A stretch of 45,782 nt of DNA, from NCBI GenBank assembly GCA_905201915.1, contig CAJKQE010000009.1:1-45782 (forward strand), read 5' to 3'. The notes beneath the pieces are model-generated. The model ran no database searches. It was not told where the DNA came from and saw nothing but the letters and a program-made list of their open reading frames with translations. Positions within the stretch are counted from its first letter, which is position 1. Each line of letters starts with the position of its first letter. The DNA comes from an uncultured Lachnospiraceae bacterium (lineage in GTDB: Bacteria; Bacillota; Clostridia; Lachnospirales; Lachnospiraceae). This document shows positions 17,519-26,398 of the stretch, piece after piece. Position numbers and translations under genes: made by a program.

Positions 17519-18881
17519 ATCGTGTCACATTATTTAACCATTTATAAGTTTTATACCGATATATGGAAAACGGTATTTTAATAATTTCATCACTGCACAG
17601 CAGAATATACACCCAAGGCATTGGAATTCCAATGACAAAAGCTCCTACTGCTGCTCCCAAAATAGAGCACAGCCACATAACGCCTACATCCAAAACAAGT
17701 CCAAACCTTGTATCCCCGCCGGCACGGAACACGCCTACAATCAATGTAGTATTAATGGATTGTCCTACTACATAATAAGACATAATAAACATCATGGCTG
17801 TTAGATAGCTCTTTGCCAAAGGCGTCAGGTTCAGCATACTTCTTACAAACGGAGAAATTGCTAATATGAGCAGCCCTCCGCCAATACCACATACAATGGC
17901 AATCTTCACGAATTTCTTTCCGTATTCTCTCGCCAAATCTTCTTTTTTCTCTCCGATAGCTTTTCCAATCATAATTGCCGTTGCACTGGAAATACCAAAA
18001 CCTATTACCATAGAAAGCTGTCTGCATACCTGTGCCACAGAATGAGCGGCTACTGCAGAACTTCCCAAATGCCCTACAATAGCTGAAATCGCTGCCATTC
18101 CTGCTCCCCATGCAATCTCATTTAAGAGTACCGGAAAAGCATAGGTAAAGAAATCCTTTGCAAGTGCTTTATCCTTTACAAACCAGTCTTTAAACCGTAT
18201 TTTCACCACATGATTAATTTTCACTGCATAAAAGACTACAATAGCCACTTCAACAGCACGAGAGCAAAGTGTTCCAAGTGCTGCTCCTGCTGCTCCCATA
18301 GCCGGTGCTCCAAAAAGTCCAAAAATAAAAATTGCATTTAAAATAATATTTGCTGCAAGAGAAGTTCCATAAACAATAGTTGCAATCACAACCTGTTCAA
18401 TACTTCGTATAATATTCAAGTACACATTTGTAAATGCAGATAGCACATAAGAAAATGCCACAATTTTTAAGTAACTGATACCTGCTGCTATCACAGCTTC
18501 ATCTGTTGTAAAAATACGCATGAGCTGATATGGGAAGAAAAATGCTGCTGCTGCAAATACAATTCCCGCCAAAATGGAAATTCGAAATGACATTCCCATT
18601 ACCTTTTCAATGGTTCTCGTATCTTTTTTCCCCCAATACTGTGCAGTAAGAACACAGGCGCCGGAAGTCAGCCCAAAATACAACAAAGATAAAATAAAGT
18701 AAATCTGATTTGCCAGCGATACTCCTGACAAAGCAGTCTCCCCTACTTTCCCCAGCATAATAACGTCTGTAGAAGTTACCCCTACGTTAATCAAATTCTG
18801 TACTGCCATAGGCATAACCAGACGAAATACGTGGGAATAAAATCTCTTATCCTCAAGACTCATCCTTTTTGTAAAAATCAT
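17517..18881 (-). CDS. MATE-family multidrug/cation antiporter
   Basis: 454 aa with 12 predicted membrane segments arranged as two six-helix halves, starting with FRLVMPMAVQNLINVGVTSTDV and containing GETALSGVSLANQI, TAQYWGKKD and a second-half AIMIGKAIGEKKED, all typical of MATE exporters. It should extrude cationic compounds using a Na+ or proton gradient; substrate unknown. It starts 19 nt after dapF and is probably co-transcribed with it. An AAGGAT lies about 9 nt before the chosen ATG; Met7 is an alternative start. A strong terminator overlaps the stop. Confidence 0.9.
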   Translation of the reverse strand: MIFTKRMSLEDKRFYSHVFRLVMPMAVQNLINVGVTSTDVIMLGKVGETALSGVSLANQIYFILSLLYFGLTSGACVLTAQYWGKKDTRTIEKVMGMSFRISILAGIVFAAAAFFFPYQLMRIFTTDEAVIAAGISYLKIVAFSYVLSAFTNVYLNIIRSIEQVVIATIVYGTSLAANIILNAIFIFGLFGAPAMGAAGAALGTLCSRAVEVAIVVFYAVKINHVVKIRFKDWFVKDKALAKDFFTYAFPVLLNEIAWGAGMAAISAIVGHLGSSAVAAHSVAQVCRQLSMVIGFGISSATAIMIGKAIGEKKEDLAREYGKKFVKIAIVCGIGGGLLILAISPFVRSMLNLTPLAKSYLTAMMFIMSYYVVGQSINTTLIVGVFRAGGDTRFGLVLDVGVMWLCSILGAAVGAFVIGIPMPWVYILLCSDEIIKIPFSIYRYKTYKWLNNVTR

Positions 18882-18900
18882 TCCCTTTTCAATCCTTTTC

Positions 18901-19734
18901 CTAAATTTCTATTTCACCTTCAAACACAACCTCTGCCGGCCCTGTCATATATACAAGATTTTCTGTTCTGTCCCAGAAAATTTTCAAATCTCCTCCCAAA
19001 AGTCTTACCGTTACCTCATCTTCTGTATATCCATTTAAAACAGATGCTACTGCCACAGCACAAGCTCCTGTTCCACATGCCAGAGTTTCACCGCTTCCTC
19101 TCTCCCAGACACGCATTTCTACTGTTCTTCTGTCAATAACACGAACAAACTCTGTATTTACACTTTCCGGAAATGCAGGATGTTTTTCAAATTTGGGGCC
19201 GATTTCCTCCAAAGGCAAGTTTTTCACATCCTCCATATAGACCACAGCATGAGGATTTCCCATAGAAACTGCTGTTATCTCATAAATATCCTGTCCTACG
19301 TTGAACGGCTGACTAATTACTCTTTCTCCTTCATAAACCATAGGAATTGATTTTGGCTCCAATACAGGCGCTCCCATATTTACACGAACCAACTTAACTT
19401 TTTTATTTTCTACTGTTAAATCCAAATATTTTATACCACTCTTTGTATCCACAGAAATACGCGTTTTATCTGTAAGACCATAATCATATACATATTTTCC
19501 CACACATCGCATCCCATTTCCACACATTGCTCCCTGACTTCCATCAGCATTATACATTTCCATTTCAAAATCTGCTTTTTCTGAAGGTTTAATTAAAATT
19601 AAGCCATCCGAACCAATCCCAAAATGTCTGTCACTAATCCTTCTGGATACCTCTGAAGGATTTTCTATATTCTCTTGAAAACAATTTACATAAACATAAT
19701 CATTTCCAATTCCCTGCATTTTTGTAAACTTCAT
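18901..19734 (-). CDS. dapF: Diaminopimelate epimerase
   Basis: 277 aa. Interconverts LL- and meso-diaminopimelate for lysine and peptidoglycan synthesis. Two pseudo-symmetric halves each carry a catalytic Cys: Cys71 in GAMCGNGMRCVG and Cys220 in ETLACGTGACA. The N-terminus FTKMQGIGNDYVYV and the MGNPHAV motif are family marks, and the length is standard. RBS GGAGGA, 8 nt before the ATG. No other lysine-pathway gene is near; the MATE gene follows in the same direction. Confidence 0.97.
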   Translation of the reverse strand: MKFTKMQGIGNDYVYVNCFQENIENPSEVSRRISDRHFGIGSDGLILIKPSEKADFEMEMYNADGSQGAMCGNGMRCVGKYVYDYGLTDKTRISVDTKSGIKYLDLTVENKKVKLVRVNMGAPVLEPKSIPMVYEGERVISQPFNVGQDIYEITAVSMGNPHAVVYMEDVKNLPLEEIGPKFEKHPAFPESVNTEFVRVIDRRTVEMRVWERGSGETLACGTGACAVAVASVLNGYTEDEVTVRLLGGDLKIFWDRTENLVYMTGPAEVVFEGEIEI

Positions 19735-19772
19735 ATCTTATGTCCTCCTCATCTCTTTTTCTTAGTAAAACC

Positions 19773-19778
19773 ATTCTA
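19773..19778 (-). promoter_or_regulatory. Possible dapF extended -10
   Basis: TGG-TAGAAT on the minus strand, 39 nt before the dapF ATG and directly after the rubredoxin terminator. No good -35 is visible. Confidence 0.3.
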
Positions 19779-19814
19779 CCACAAAAAAGCAGGCTCTAAA
19801 AGAACCTGCTTTTT
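19779..19814 (-). terminator. Rubredoxin terminator
   Basis: Sixteen-bp stem (outer arms 19784-19793 and 19805-19814, inner GGTTCT/AGAGCC, one wobble) with a three-base loop and a run of T on the minus strand. Confidence 0.88.
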
Positions 19815-19839
19815 ATTTCATCTCTAAATCTGTATGAAT

Positions 19840-20004
19840 TCACGCTTCTTCTGGAACAAATTCATCTTTTCCCAATCCGCAAACCGGGCATACCCAATCT
19901 TCTGGAAGGTCTTCAAATGCTGTTCCTGGTTCTATTCCGTTATCTGGATCTCCCAACTCCGGATCATACACATAACCACATGGTTCACATACATATTTCT
20001 GCAT
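19840..20004 (-). CDS. Rubredoxin
   Basis: A 54-aa minus-strand frame whose product has the two rubredoxin knuckles C6-x2-C9-GYVYDP and C39-PVC42-G that bind one iron, plus the standard DNGIEPGTAFEDLPEDW core. Rubredoxins shuttle single electrons in the cytoplasm of anaerobes, often to oxygen- or peroxide-reducing enzymes. RBS AGGAGG, 8 nt before the ATG. It stands alone between its own promoter region and a strong terminator; no partner enzyme is adjacent. Confidence 0.96.
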   Translation of the reverse strand: MQKYVCEPCGYVYDPELGDPDNGIEPGTAFEDLPEDWVCPVCGLGKDEFVPEEA

Positions 20005-20094
20005 AATCAATTCCTCCTATTAATTTTAATTTTCATATTTTGATTAATTTTATACATATTATACTGCGAATAACTCTTCGTCTTCGCTTCACTT

Positions 20095-20123
20095 ATTATA
20101 ACACACTCTTTCCAAATATTCCA
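20095..20123 (-). promoter_or_regulatory. Putative rubredoxin promoter
   Basis: TATAAT at 20095-20100 (minus) with a weak -35 TGGAAT at 20118-20123 (17-bp spacer). A second TATAAT lies closer to the gene at 20058-20063. The stretch 20124-20169 shows nothing further. Confidence 0.45.
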
Positions 20124-20169
20124 GAGTATTTTTGTATAGTTTTGTATTTTTTTATTGTATAGGTACAAT

Positions 20170-20218
20170 TTTCTGTTCAAAAAGAACCTGCTCCGCAGGC
20201 GCCGGAACAGGTTCTTTT
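20170..20218 (-). terminator. Terminator of the hutH-transporter unit
   Basis: Perfect 11-bp outer stem (20180-20190 and 20208-20218) with an inner CCG/CGG, then TTTTTG on the minus strand. It lies about 90 nt after the transporter stop; the 90 nt between holds no gene I can support. Confidence 0.88.
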
Positions 20219-20306
20219 CGCATGACATCCAATAGATGATTGCAAATCTATTGTTTATATAAACTATGATGGGTGCCCTGATTATTCGAACATCCATGAC
20301 TCAATC

Positions 20307-21629
20307 TTATAAGAACTGAGCTGCAACAATTGCTGCAATCATTAATGGGATATTAAAGTGTAAGAATGTCGGTACACAAGTATCCCAAATGTGATCGTGC
20401 TGACCATCTGCGTTCAAACCAGATGTAGGTCCAAGCGTTGTATCAGAAGCTGGTGAACCAGCATCGCCGAGAGCTGCTGCTGCAGACATCAGAACGATTG
20501 TAGCTGCTGGTGAAAATCCAACCTGATGACATAATGGAACGTATAATACTGCAAGTACAGGAACTGTACCGAAGGAAGTACCAATACCCATAGTAACCAG
20601 AAGACCGATTAATGTGATTACTGTAGCAGCAATCCATTTGCTTCCGCCCATAAGGCTTACAGAACTCTTAACTAATTCATCTACTGCACCTGTATCTTTG
20701 ATAACCTGTGCAAATCCGCCTGCTACTAACATAACGAATGCGATAAATCCCATAAGTTTAATACCTTCCTGGAACTGTGCATCGATATCTTTTGGTTTAA
20801 TAGCACGGAAGATAAAGATTACTAAAAGTCCGCCTAATGCTGCAACTGGAAGAGAACCACACCAAATCTGAATAGCTACAACAACTACTAATGCAGCTAA
20901 TACTACCCAGTGTTCATATTTCAGAGTTAAATCTCCAGTTTCTTTTACACCTTCAATCTGAACATCTTTGTAATCACGAGGTTTTCTGTATGTAACAAAC
21001 AGAGCGATTGCAAGACCGATTAACATAGCAACTGCAAGAATCCAGTTTACTGCTGTAACATCACCCATTGTGACTTTATCCCAGCCCCAGTCTTCTTTTA
21101 CGTTTAAGTTGATATTATCACAGATAATACCCATGAAGATTGCTCCAAATCCGAAAGGAATTGCAATGTATGGTGCTTTATGACCAAAAGCGATAGTACA
21201 TGCTACACCACGTCTATCCAATCTCAATTTATTCATAAGTACCAATAATGGTGGAACCAGAATTGGAATATATGCAATGTGGATTGGAATTAAGTTCTGT
21301 GATAAACAAGCAATAATTAATAATGTTAAAATCATAACCCATTTGTTTCCACCTACAACTTTTGCAATTTTCTTTGACAAAATTTCTGTGATACCTGTTG
21401 TTGCCATACAAGCTGCCAGTGTTCCTAACAGAACATAAGCAAGCGCTGTTTCACCATTTCCGCCAAGACCGGCTAAAAGAGAATCTTTAATTTCTACAAT
21501 ACCCATGCCGCCAATAAGACCTGCTACAAACAGAGATACAAGCATGGATAAAAGTACGTTAATTTTCAGTAAGCAGAGTACGCATAAAAGTACAACCGCA
21601 ACTACTACAGGATTAAGCAAATTTTGCAT
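20307..21629 (-). CDS. YuiF/NhaC-like membrane transporter, probable histidine permease
   Basis: 440 aa with about 11 membrane segments, matching the Na+/H+ antiporter-like family that includes B. subtilis YuiF (LLAGLGGNGETALAYVLLG, AFGHKAPYIAIPFGFGAIF, GGSKWIAATVITLIGL, SAAAALGDAGSPASDTTLGP). YuiF-type members are predicted histidine permeases because they recur beside histidine catabolic genes; here hutH is directly upstream with a 92-nt gap holding a stem-loop. I infer histidine uptake, or exchange for a product. The ATG at 21629 follows GGAGG at about 8 nt; an upstream in-frame start would read through the stem-loop and is unlikely. Confidence 0.82.
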   Translation of the reverse strand: MQNLLNPVVVAVVLLCVLCLLKINVLLSMLVSLFVAGLIGGMGIVEIKDSLLAGLGGNGETALAYVLLGTLAACMATTGITEILSKKIAKVVGGNKWVMILTLLIIACLSQNLIPIHIAYIPILVPPLLVLMNKLRLDRRGVACTIAFGHKAPYIAIPFGFGAIFMGIICDNINLNVKEDWGWDKVTMGDVTAVNWILAVAMLIGLAIALFVTYRKPRDYKDVQIEGVKETGDLTLKYEHWVVLAALVVVVAIQIWCGSLPVAALGGLLVIFIFRAIKPKDIDAQFQEGIKLMGFIAFVMLVAGGFAQVIKDTGAVDELVKSSVSLMGGSKWIAATVITLIGLLVTMGIGTSFGTVPVLAVLYVPLCHQVGFSPAATIVLMSAAAALGDAGSPASDTTLGPTSGLNADGQHDHIWDTCVPTFLHFNIPLMIAAIVAAQFL

Positions 21630-21656
21630 AAAATAAACCTCCCTCTTTTTTTGATA

Positions 21657-21699
21657 GTTACGACTGGCAAAGGGGTCCCTCTCCAAACACAGCCGTAAC
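21657..21699 (-). promoter_or_regulatory. Intercistronic stem-loop, hutH-transporter
   Basis: Ten-bp stem (21657-21666 and 21690-21699, one G-U pair) enclosing a G/C-rich loop. On the coding strand it is followed by an A run, not T, so it is not an intrinsic terminator. It may stabilise or process the message. Just before it, AAAGAGGGTGC repeats the sequence of the hutH ribosome-binding region. Confidence 0.55.
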
Positions 21700-21721
21700 G
21701 CACCCTCTTTAAATTTTTATA

Positions 21722-23257
21722 TTATCTTGTTTCGATTGCTGCGCCAATCGCTTCTTCTACTGCTTTAATTAAAGAACCATTTTCAATGATTTCTTCACAG
21801 TAGTTGATATCTCCGTACAATTCACGGTCGTCATCTAAAGTAGCAACCTGTTTACGAACTAAATCGTAAGCAGCCTGTGTACCTTTACCAAGACCTTTAT
21901 TGCCTCTCATATCAATACCCTGGCATGCAACCATCAATTCCATTGCAAGAACACGTCTTACGTTCTTAGCAATCTCTCCAGCTTTTCTAGCTGCAATTGT
22001 ACCCATAGATACGTGGTCTTCCTGACCTGCTGATGAAGGAATACTGTCAACAGAAGCAGGATGTGCCAATACTTTGTTTTCAGATACTAATGCTGCTGCT
22101 GAATACTGTACGATCATAAATCCTGAGCAAACACCACCATGAGGTGTTAAGAATGCAGGTAAATCGCTGTATGCCGGATTTACCAGACGTTCAATACGTC
22201 TTTCAGAAACGTTTGCCAGTTCAGCTACACCGATTCCAAGGAAGTCAAAGCTTAATGCCATTGGCTGACCGTGGAAGTTACCGCCTGAAATACCTGCACG
22301 GTCTTCCTTAAAGATAATCGGGTTATCTGTAACAGAATTGATTTCAATATTAACTTTATCTAATACGTAGTTGATAGCATCTTTACTTGCGCCATGAATC
22401 TGTGGTGAACATCTTAAGGAATAAGCATCCTGTACACGGATTTCACCCTGACGTGTAGTATTTTTGCTGCCTTCCAAAAGTTTTAATAAGTTTCTAGCTG
22501 TTGCTAACTGTCCGGAATGTGGACGAACATCATGTACTCTGTGGTCTAATGCATCTACAACACCATTCTGTGCTTCGAAGCAAAGAGCATCTGCAATATC
22601 AGCTACTTTCAGTAAATTCAATGCATCATATAATGCTAGAGAACCTGCTGATGTCATAGCCTGTGTACCATTGTTTAATGCAAGACCTTCTTTTGCAGAT
22701 AATTCAATAGTAGGAATACCTGCACGTTTCATAGCTTCTGCACCTGGAAGGAGTTCACCTTCATAATAAGCCATACCAAGACCTAACATAGGCAGAACCA
22801 TGTGAGATAATGGAGCAAGGTCACCGGAAGCTCCCAGAGAACCTTTTTCCGGAATAAACGCTGTAACACCTTTGTTCAGCATATCCACCATTGTCTGTAC
22901 TGTTTCTAATCTGATACCGGAAAATCCTTTTACAAGGTTATTAATTCTCAGAAGCATAATTCCTCTTGCAATATCTTCTGAGAAAGGATTTCCTGCACCT
23001 ACCGCATGAGTGATAATCAGATTTTTCTGAAGTGCTTTACACTGATCCTGAGAAATCACCACGTCACTAAATTTACCAAATCCAGTAGTAATTCCGTATA
23101 CAACCTTTTCTTCCGCAACTAAGTCATCTACTACCTTTCTGGATTCGATGATGTTCTGCTTTGCTTCTTCTGCAAGTTCAATTTTTGCATGTCCTCTACA
23201 GATTGCAGCAATTTGTTCCAGTGTTAAGTCTTTACCAGTAATTATAATATTACTCAT
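21722..23257 (-). CDS. hutH: Histidine ammonia-lyase
   Basis: 511 aa. Converts L-histidine to urocanate and ammonia using the MIO cofactor formed from Ala143-Ser144-Gly145 (LGASGDLAPLSH). The catalytic Tyr54 segment YGITTGFGKF, the SQDQC region and the QEDHVSMG motif are all intact. Start ATG at 23257 after GAGGGTG; the longer open frame upstream runs through the promoter and is rejected. No hutU, hutI or hutG is in the window, so urocanate may be exported, reduced, or processed by genes elsewhere. It is followed by a YuiF-like transporter and preceded by a SARP-type regulator in the same direction. Confidence 0.97.
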   Translation of the reverse strand: MSNIIITGKDLTLEQIAAICRGHAKIELAEEAKQNIIESRKVVDDLVAEEKVVYGITTGFGKFSDVVISQDQCKALQKNLIITHAVGAGNPFSEDIARGIMLLRINNLVKGFSGIRLETVQTMVDMLNKGVTAFIPEKGSLGASGDLAPLSHMVLPMLGLGMAYYEGELLPGAEAMKRAGIPTIELSAKEGLALNNGTQAMTSAGSLALYDALNLLKVADIADALCFEAQNGVVDALDHRVHDVRPHSGQLATARNLLKLLEGSKNTTRQGEIRVQDAYSLRCSPQIHGASKDAINYVLDKVNIEINSVTDNPIIFKEDRAGISGGNFHGQPMALSFDFLGIGVAELANVSERRIERLVNPAYSDLPAFLTPHGGVCSGFMIVQYSAAALVSENKVLAHPASVDSIPSSAGQEDHVSMGTIAARKAGEIAKNVRRVLAMELMVACQGIDMRGNKGLGKGTQAAYDLVRKQVATLDDDRELYGDINYCEEIIENGSLIKAVEEAIGAAIETR

Positions 23258-23293
23258 ATCGCACCCTCTTTTCCTCTTTATATTATATGTGAA

Positions 23294-23336
23294 ATTATAC
23301 ATTATAGGTGTCAAAAAAGCGTCAATAAATGTCATT
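23294..23336 (-). promoter_or_regulatory. hutH promoter with SARP-like direct repeats
   Basis: On the minus strand TTGACGC (23319-23325) and TTGACAC (23308-23314) are direct repeats 11 bp apart, with a third partial copy (ATGACAT, about 23330-23336) roughly one turn further up. The inner repeat ends exactly 8 bp before a TATAAT at 23294-23299; a second TATAAT lies at 23301-23306. No normal -35 at 17 bp is present for the distal -10. Direct repeats with an 11-bp period placed 8 bp from the -10 are the published site geometry of Streptomyces SARP activators. Confidence 0.6.
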
Positions 23337-23381
23337 TTGCATAATCTCTTTTTAGACGTTTTTAAAACTTCTTGTATTTAT

Positions 23382-26246
23382 CTACATATTCTCTTCAAAT
23401 TCTTGAATTAGCTCCATTGTTATTGGGTTCTTTATTTTCTCTGATATCTGCTTGCTTTCCTTATAATAAGCTTGTGCTTCTTCAAGACAATCCTGACGTT
23501 TTAAAAGCATTGCCATATAAATTTCAGCTCTTTCCAGTCCCCAATAATACCCATGACGTTTCAGACAGGCAATTGCCTTTTCCAGATATTGCTGTGCTTC
23601 CTTATCTTTATTCTGAAGATATAAAATCTGCCCCATTCCGGAATAAAACTGTCCTAATCCATTTGTTACAACTTTTCCTTTACCCATTTCAATAGCTCGC
23701 TCATAATACACTGCAGCCATTTCCAAATCACCCTGGCAGCGACTTAAATCTCCCAGATATCCCTGACAGGCAGCAATACTCATATTGAAGTGTTCTTTTC
23801 CTTTTGCACATTCCCGAAAAATCTTCATAGCTTCAATTAATGTCTTTTCCGCCTTTGTATACTCTCCTTTATGAAGAAAATAACAACCCAGCAGTCGCAT
23901 AAACACGCCTCGTTCTTCTGTTATCTTTTCTTCTTTTTGAAGATAACACAATCCCTTCTGAACATATTCCTCCACCTGTACAAAATCTTCTACCTGAATA
24001 CCATAAAAAATCATCTGTTTGAAATTATTAAGGAGCATCTTTTTTTCATTTAATTTTTCTGCCAACTGCATACTTTCTGTAATACACTGAATACCTGTAT
24101 CGTATTCTCCCATGGCAATTTTATAACGCCCTTTTACATAATACATTTCCATTTTCATTTCCTGTGCCTGATGAGAGTTTTCTTCCAGACAAATTACTTC
24201 TTCTGCCAAAGCAAGCATTTCCTCTGCTCCCTTTGTCACGCCGTATTCGTCATCGCCGTATTCCATCTCCCAATGAAGGACAGGAAAGTTTTCATTAATA
24301 ATCGTATAGTATTCCTTCAGATATTTAATCTTGTATTCATAAGTTTTCACCTGATTGCGGCATCTCTCATAATGGTGAATGATCATTGGAAGACAGGAAA
24401 AATTTTGCTTTGCCTCTGCCTGTTTTTCATAATATTGTGCAAGCATCTGGTGGTACATTCGTCTTTTTCCCACACTCTGATGCTCATACAAGTATTCTCG
24501 AAATATTCGATGAACAAATTTATAATAAATATTCCATCCGACTAAAATTTCTTTAATCAAGCGGCGTTCCTGAAGCTTCTCTAAAATACGAATAAGTGTC
24601 AGTCTGTCAAGTTCGGGAAGGAGAAATTCCAATTCTTCTATGCTTATCTTTTCCGGGAACAAAGACATACAGTATAAAACTTCTGTTTCTCTGTCTGGCA
24701 GCCCTGCAAGCCTTGCCTTTATAAGGTTAGTTGTCTTTGGAGATATTTCCAGAGTATAGCCCTTTTCTTTAATCAAATTCATTAATTCCATTAAGAAAAA
24801 AGCATTTCCATCTGTCATCTGATAAATATTTTCCTTTTTCTTAAGTTCCTGATCAAGCTGTGGCAGATGACGATGCAGAATTTCATTTGTTTCCTCTCTG
24901 GTAAAAGAATGAAGATTAATCACCTGAAGACAATCATTTTTCACCAGTTTCTCCAAAGCTTCCATAACTTCTGTATCATTATCCTGATTAAAGGTGCACA
25001 TAAGCAATATTTTATCTGTACCTATAGTAAGTAAAATACGGTTAAGAAGCTGAAAACTCATTTTATCCAGCCATTGAATATCATCGAAAAACAGAACCAC
25101 TTTATGGCGTTCTACAATTCTCCGAAACATTTCCAAAACAGACTGTTCTAAAATCTGATATGTCAGTCTGCCCATTTTTTCCTCACCTTCTGTAAGAACA
25201 CCTTTTAAAATTCTCTTTATCTGACCTTTTTCATCTTCTATGATTTCCTTTTCCAGAATTCCATTTTCCACACACTGCTCAATTTCCCAGAAAATATCGT
25301 TCCAAGGGCGAAGAAAGAAATCAGACTCATCACGATAACAGGCAGCATTTAAAGGTATCATCTGGTATCCCCGCACCATCTGTTTTGCTTTATCTAAAAG
25401 AGCAGATTTACCTACTCCTTCTTCTCCACTAATGGCAACACACTGAGGATTTCCCCATCTTCCGGTACCTACCATACATTCACTGATACGATAAATTTCT
25501 TCTGTTCTTCCTGTAAAAGGTAAATTCCAGCTTCCATTATCTACTGCTACATTTCCTTTCACGTTAAAAATCCTATGAAACAGTTCTGTAATTTCCCCGG
25601 AAGGCTCTACTCCCAATTCTTCATCTAAAACCTTTTCCAAATCATAATACAACTTAATTGCCATATTATAATTTCCACTGGATGCATAAATTTCCATGAT
25701 TTCCTGATATAGTTTCTCATTATAAGAATCATGTTTCAAAAGAATATTGCTATATTTTTGTATCTGAGCCATATCCTTTACAGCATTGGCATCATGAAGA
25801 CGTTTTCGGGCACATTTCAAAAAGGACTGGTCATATTGGTCCTGCATGGACTCAATCCACTCCTCAAATTCATAACTGTTTTTAATATGAAAATGTGATA
25901 AAAACCCTTCTTCTTCATGCTCTAAAATATTTTCTTCCGTGATGAAATCCCAATCAATTTCAGGCATACATTCCGGATTTAAAGAAATACTGGTATGTCC
26001 CGCTGTAACCAGAATTTCTTTCCCAAGTAATTTCTTTATCTGATAAACTGCTTCCCTCAGATTTTTTCTTCCCACATTTTCATTATCCGCACCCCAAAGA
26101 ACATAAATAATTTCTTCTCTTGTTGCGTTCTTTTTCACACATAAATAGTAAAAAAAGCCTTCTGCTTTTTTATATGGAAAATTTATTCTTTCTCCATCTA
26201 CTTCTACATACGGTCTTCCTAAAAGATGCACATTGATTCTGCTCAA
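23382..26246 (-). CDS. SARP/BTAD-type STAND ATPase transcriptional regulator with TPRs
   Basis: 954 aa. N-terminal winged helix of OmpR/SARP kind (about 1-95; NLREAVYQIKKLLG), a BTAD helical domain (about 98-245; EKLYQEIMEIYASSGNYNMAIKLYYDL in part), an AAA/STAND ATPase (about 255-520) with Walker A GEEGVGKSALL and Walker B VVLFFDDIQWLD, and a C-terminal half of TPR-like repeats (about 690-940) that may sense a ligand or partner. Such proteins are ATP-dependent one-component activators. Translation starts at TTG with GAGGG 7 nt upstream. Position 125 nt before hutH, and SARP-like repeats in the hutH promoter, make it the likely hutH activator. Confidence 0.88.
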   Translation of the reverse strand: MSRINVHLLGRPYVEVDGERINFPYKKAEGFFYYLCVKKNATREEIIYVLWGADNENVGRKNLREAVYQIKKLLGKEILVTAGHTSISLNPECMPEIDWDFITEENILEHEEEGFLSHFHIKNSYEFEEWIESMQDQYDQSFLKCARKRLHDANAVKDMAQIQKYSNILLKHDSYNEKLYQEIMEIYASSGNYNMAIKLYYDLEKVLDEELGVEPSGEITELFHRIFNVKGNVAVDNGSWNLPFTGRTEEIYRISECMVGTGRWGNPQCVAISGEEGVGKSALLDKAKQMVRGYQMIPLNAACYRDESDFFLRPWNDIFWEIEQCVENGILEKEIIEDEKGQIKRILKGVLTEGEEKMGRLTYQILEQSVLEMFRRIVERHKVVLFFDDIQWLDKMSFQLLNRILLTIGTDKILLMCTFNQDNDTEVMEALEKLVKNDCLQVINLHSFTREETNEILHRHLPQLDQELKKKENIYQMTDGNAFFLMELMNLIKEKGYTLEISPKTTNLIKARLAGLPDRETEVLYCMSLFPEKISIEELEFLLPELDRLTLIRILEKLQERRLIKEILVGWNIYYKFVHRIFREYLYEHQSVGKRRMYHQMLAQYYEKQAEAKQNFSCLPMIIHHYERCRNQVKTYEYKIKYLKEYYTIINENFPVLHWEMEYGDDEYGVTKGAEEMLALAEEVICLEENSHQAQEMKMEMYYVKGRYKIAMGEYDTGIQCITESMQLAEKLNEKKMLLNNFKQMIFYGIQVEDFVQVEEYVQKGLCYLQKEEKITEERGVFMRLLGCYFLHKGEYTKAEKTLIEAMKIFRECAKGKEHFNMSIAACQGYLGDLSRCQGDLEMAAVYYERAIEMGKGKVVTNGLGQFYSGMGQILYLQNKDKEAQQYLEKAIACLKRHGYYWGLERAEIYMAMLLKRQDCLEEAQAYYKESKQISEKIKNPITMELIQEFEENM

Positions 26247-26275
26247 ATTCTATCCCTCACATTCTATATTCTCTA

Positions 26276-26304
26276 AGTATACTAATGTCTCTCCTTAATG
26301 TCAA
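26276..26304 (-). promoter_or_regulatory. Promoter of the SARP-type regulator
   Basis: Minus strand TTGACA (26299-26304), exact 17-bp spacer, TATACT (26276-26281). The start codon follows about 30 nt downstream. It looks constitutive. Confidence 0.85.
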
Positions 26305-26398
26305 CTAAGGGAAAGAGTTCCCAGTTCTCTCTCTTATGGTTCTTTTTATTGTTTCTGAAAAATACAATAGAAATAAACAGGTTCTAAGGAGTCCCAAA

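Noticed and set aside
20007..20297. Open frame of 96 codons on the minus strand
   Set aside because: It runs through the transporter terminator and the rubredoxin promoter and has Asn/Ile/Lys-rich composition typical of AT-rich noncoding DNA.
21722..23335. Longer hutH frame starting at 23335
   Set aside because: It would start inside the promoter repeats; the ATG at 23257 has a strong RBS and the family N-terminus.
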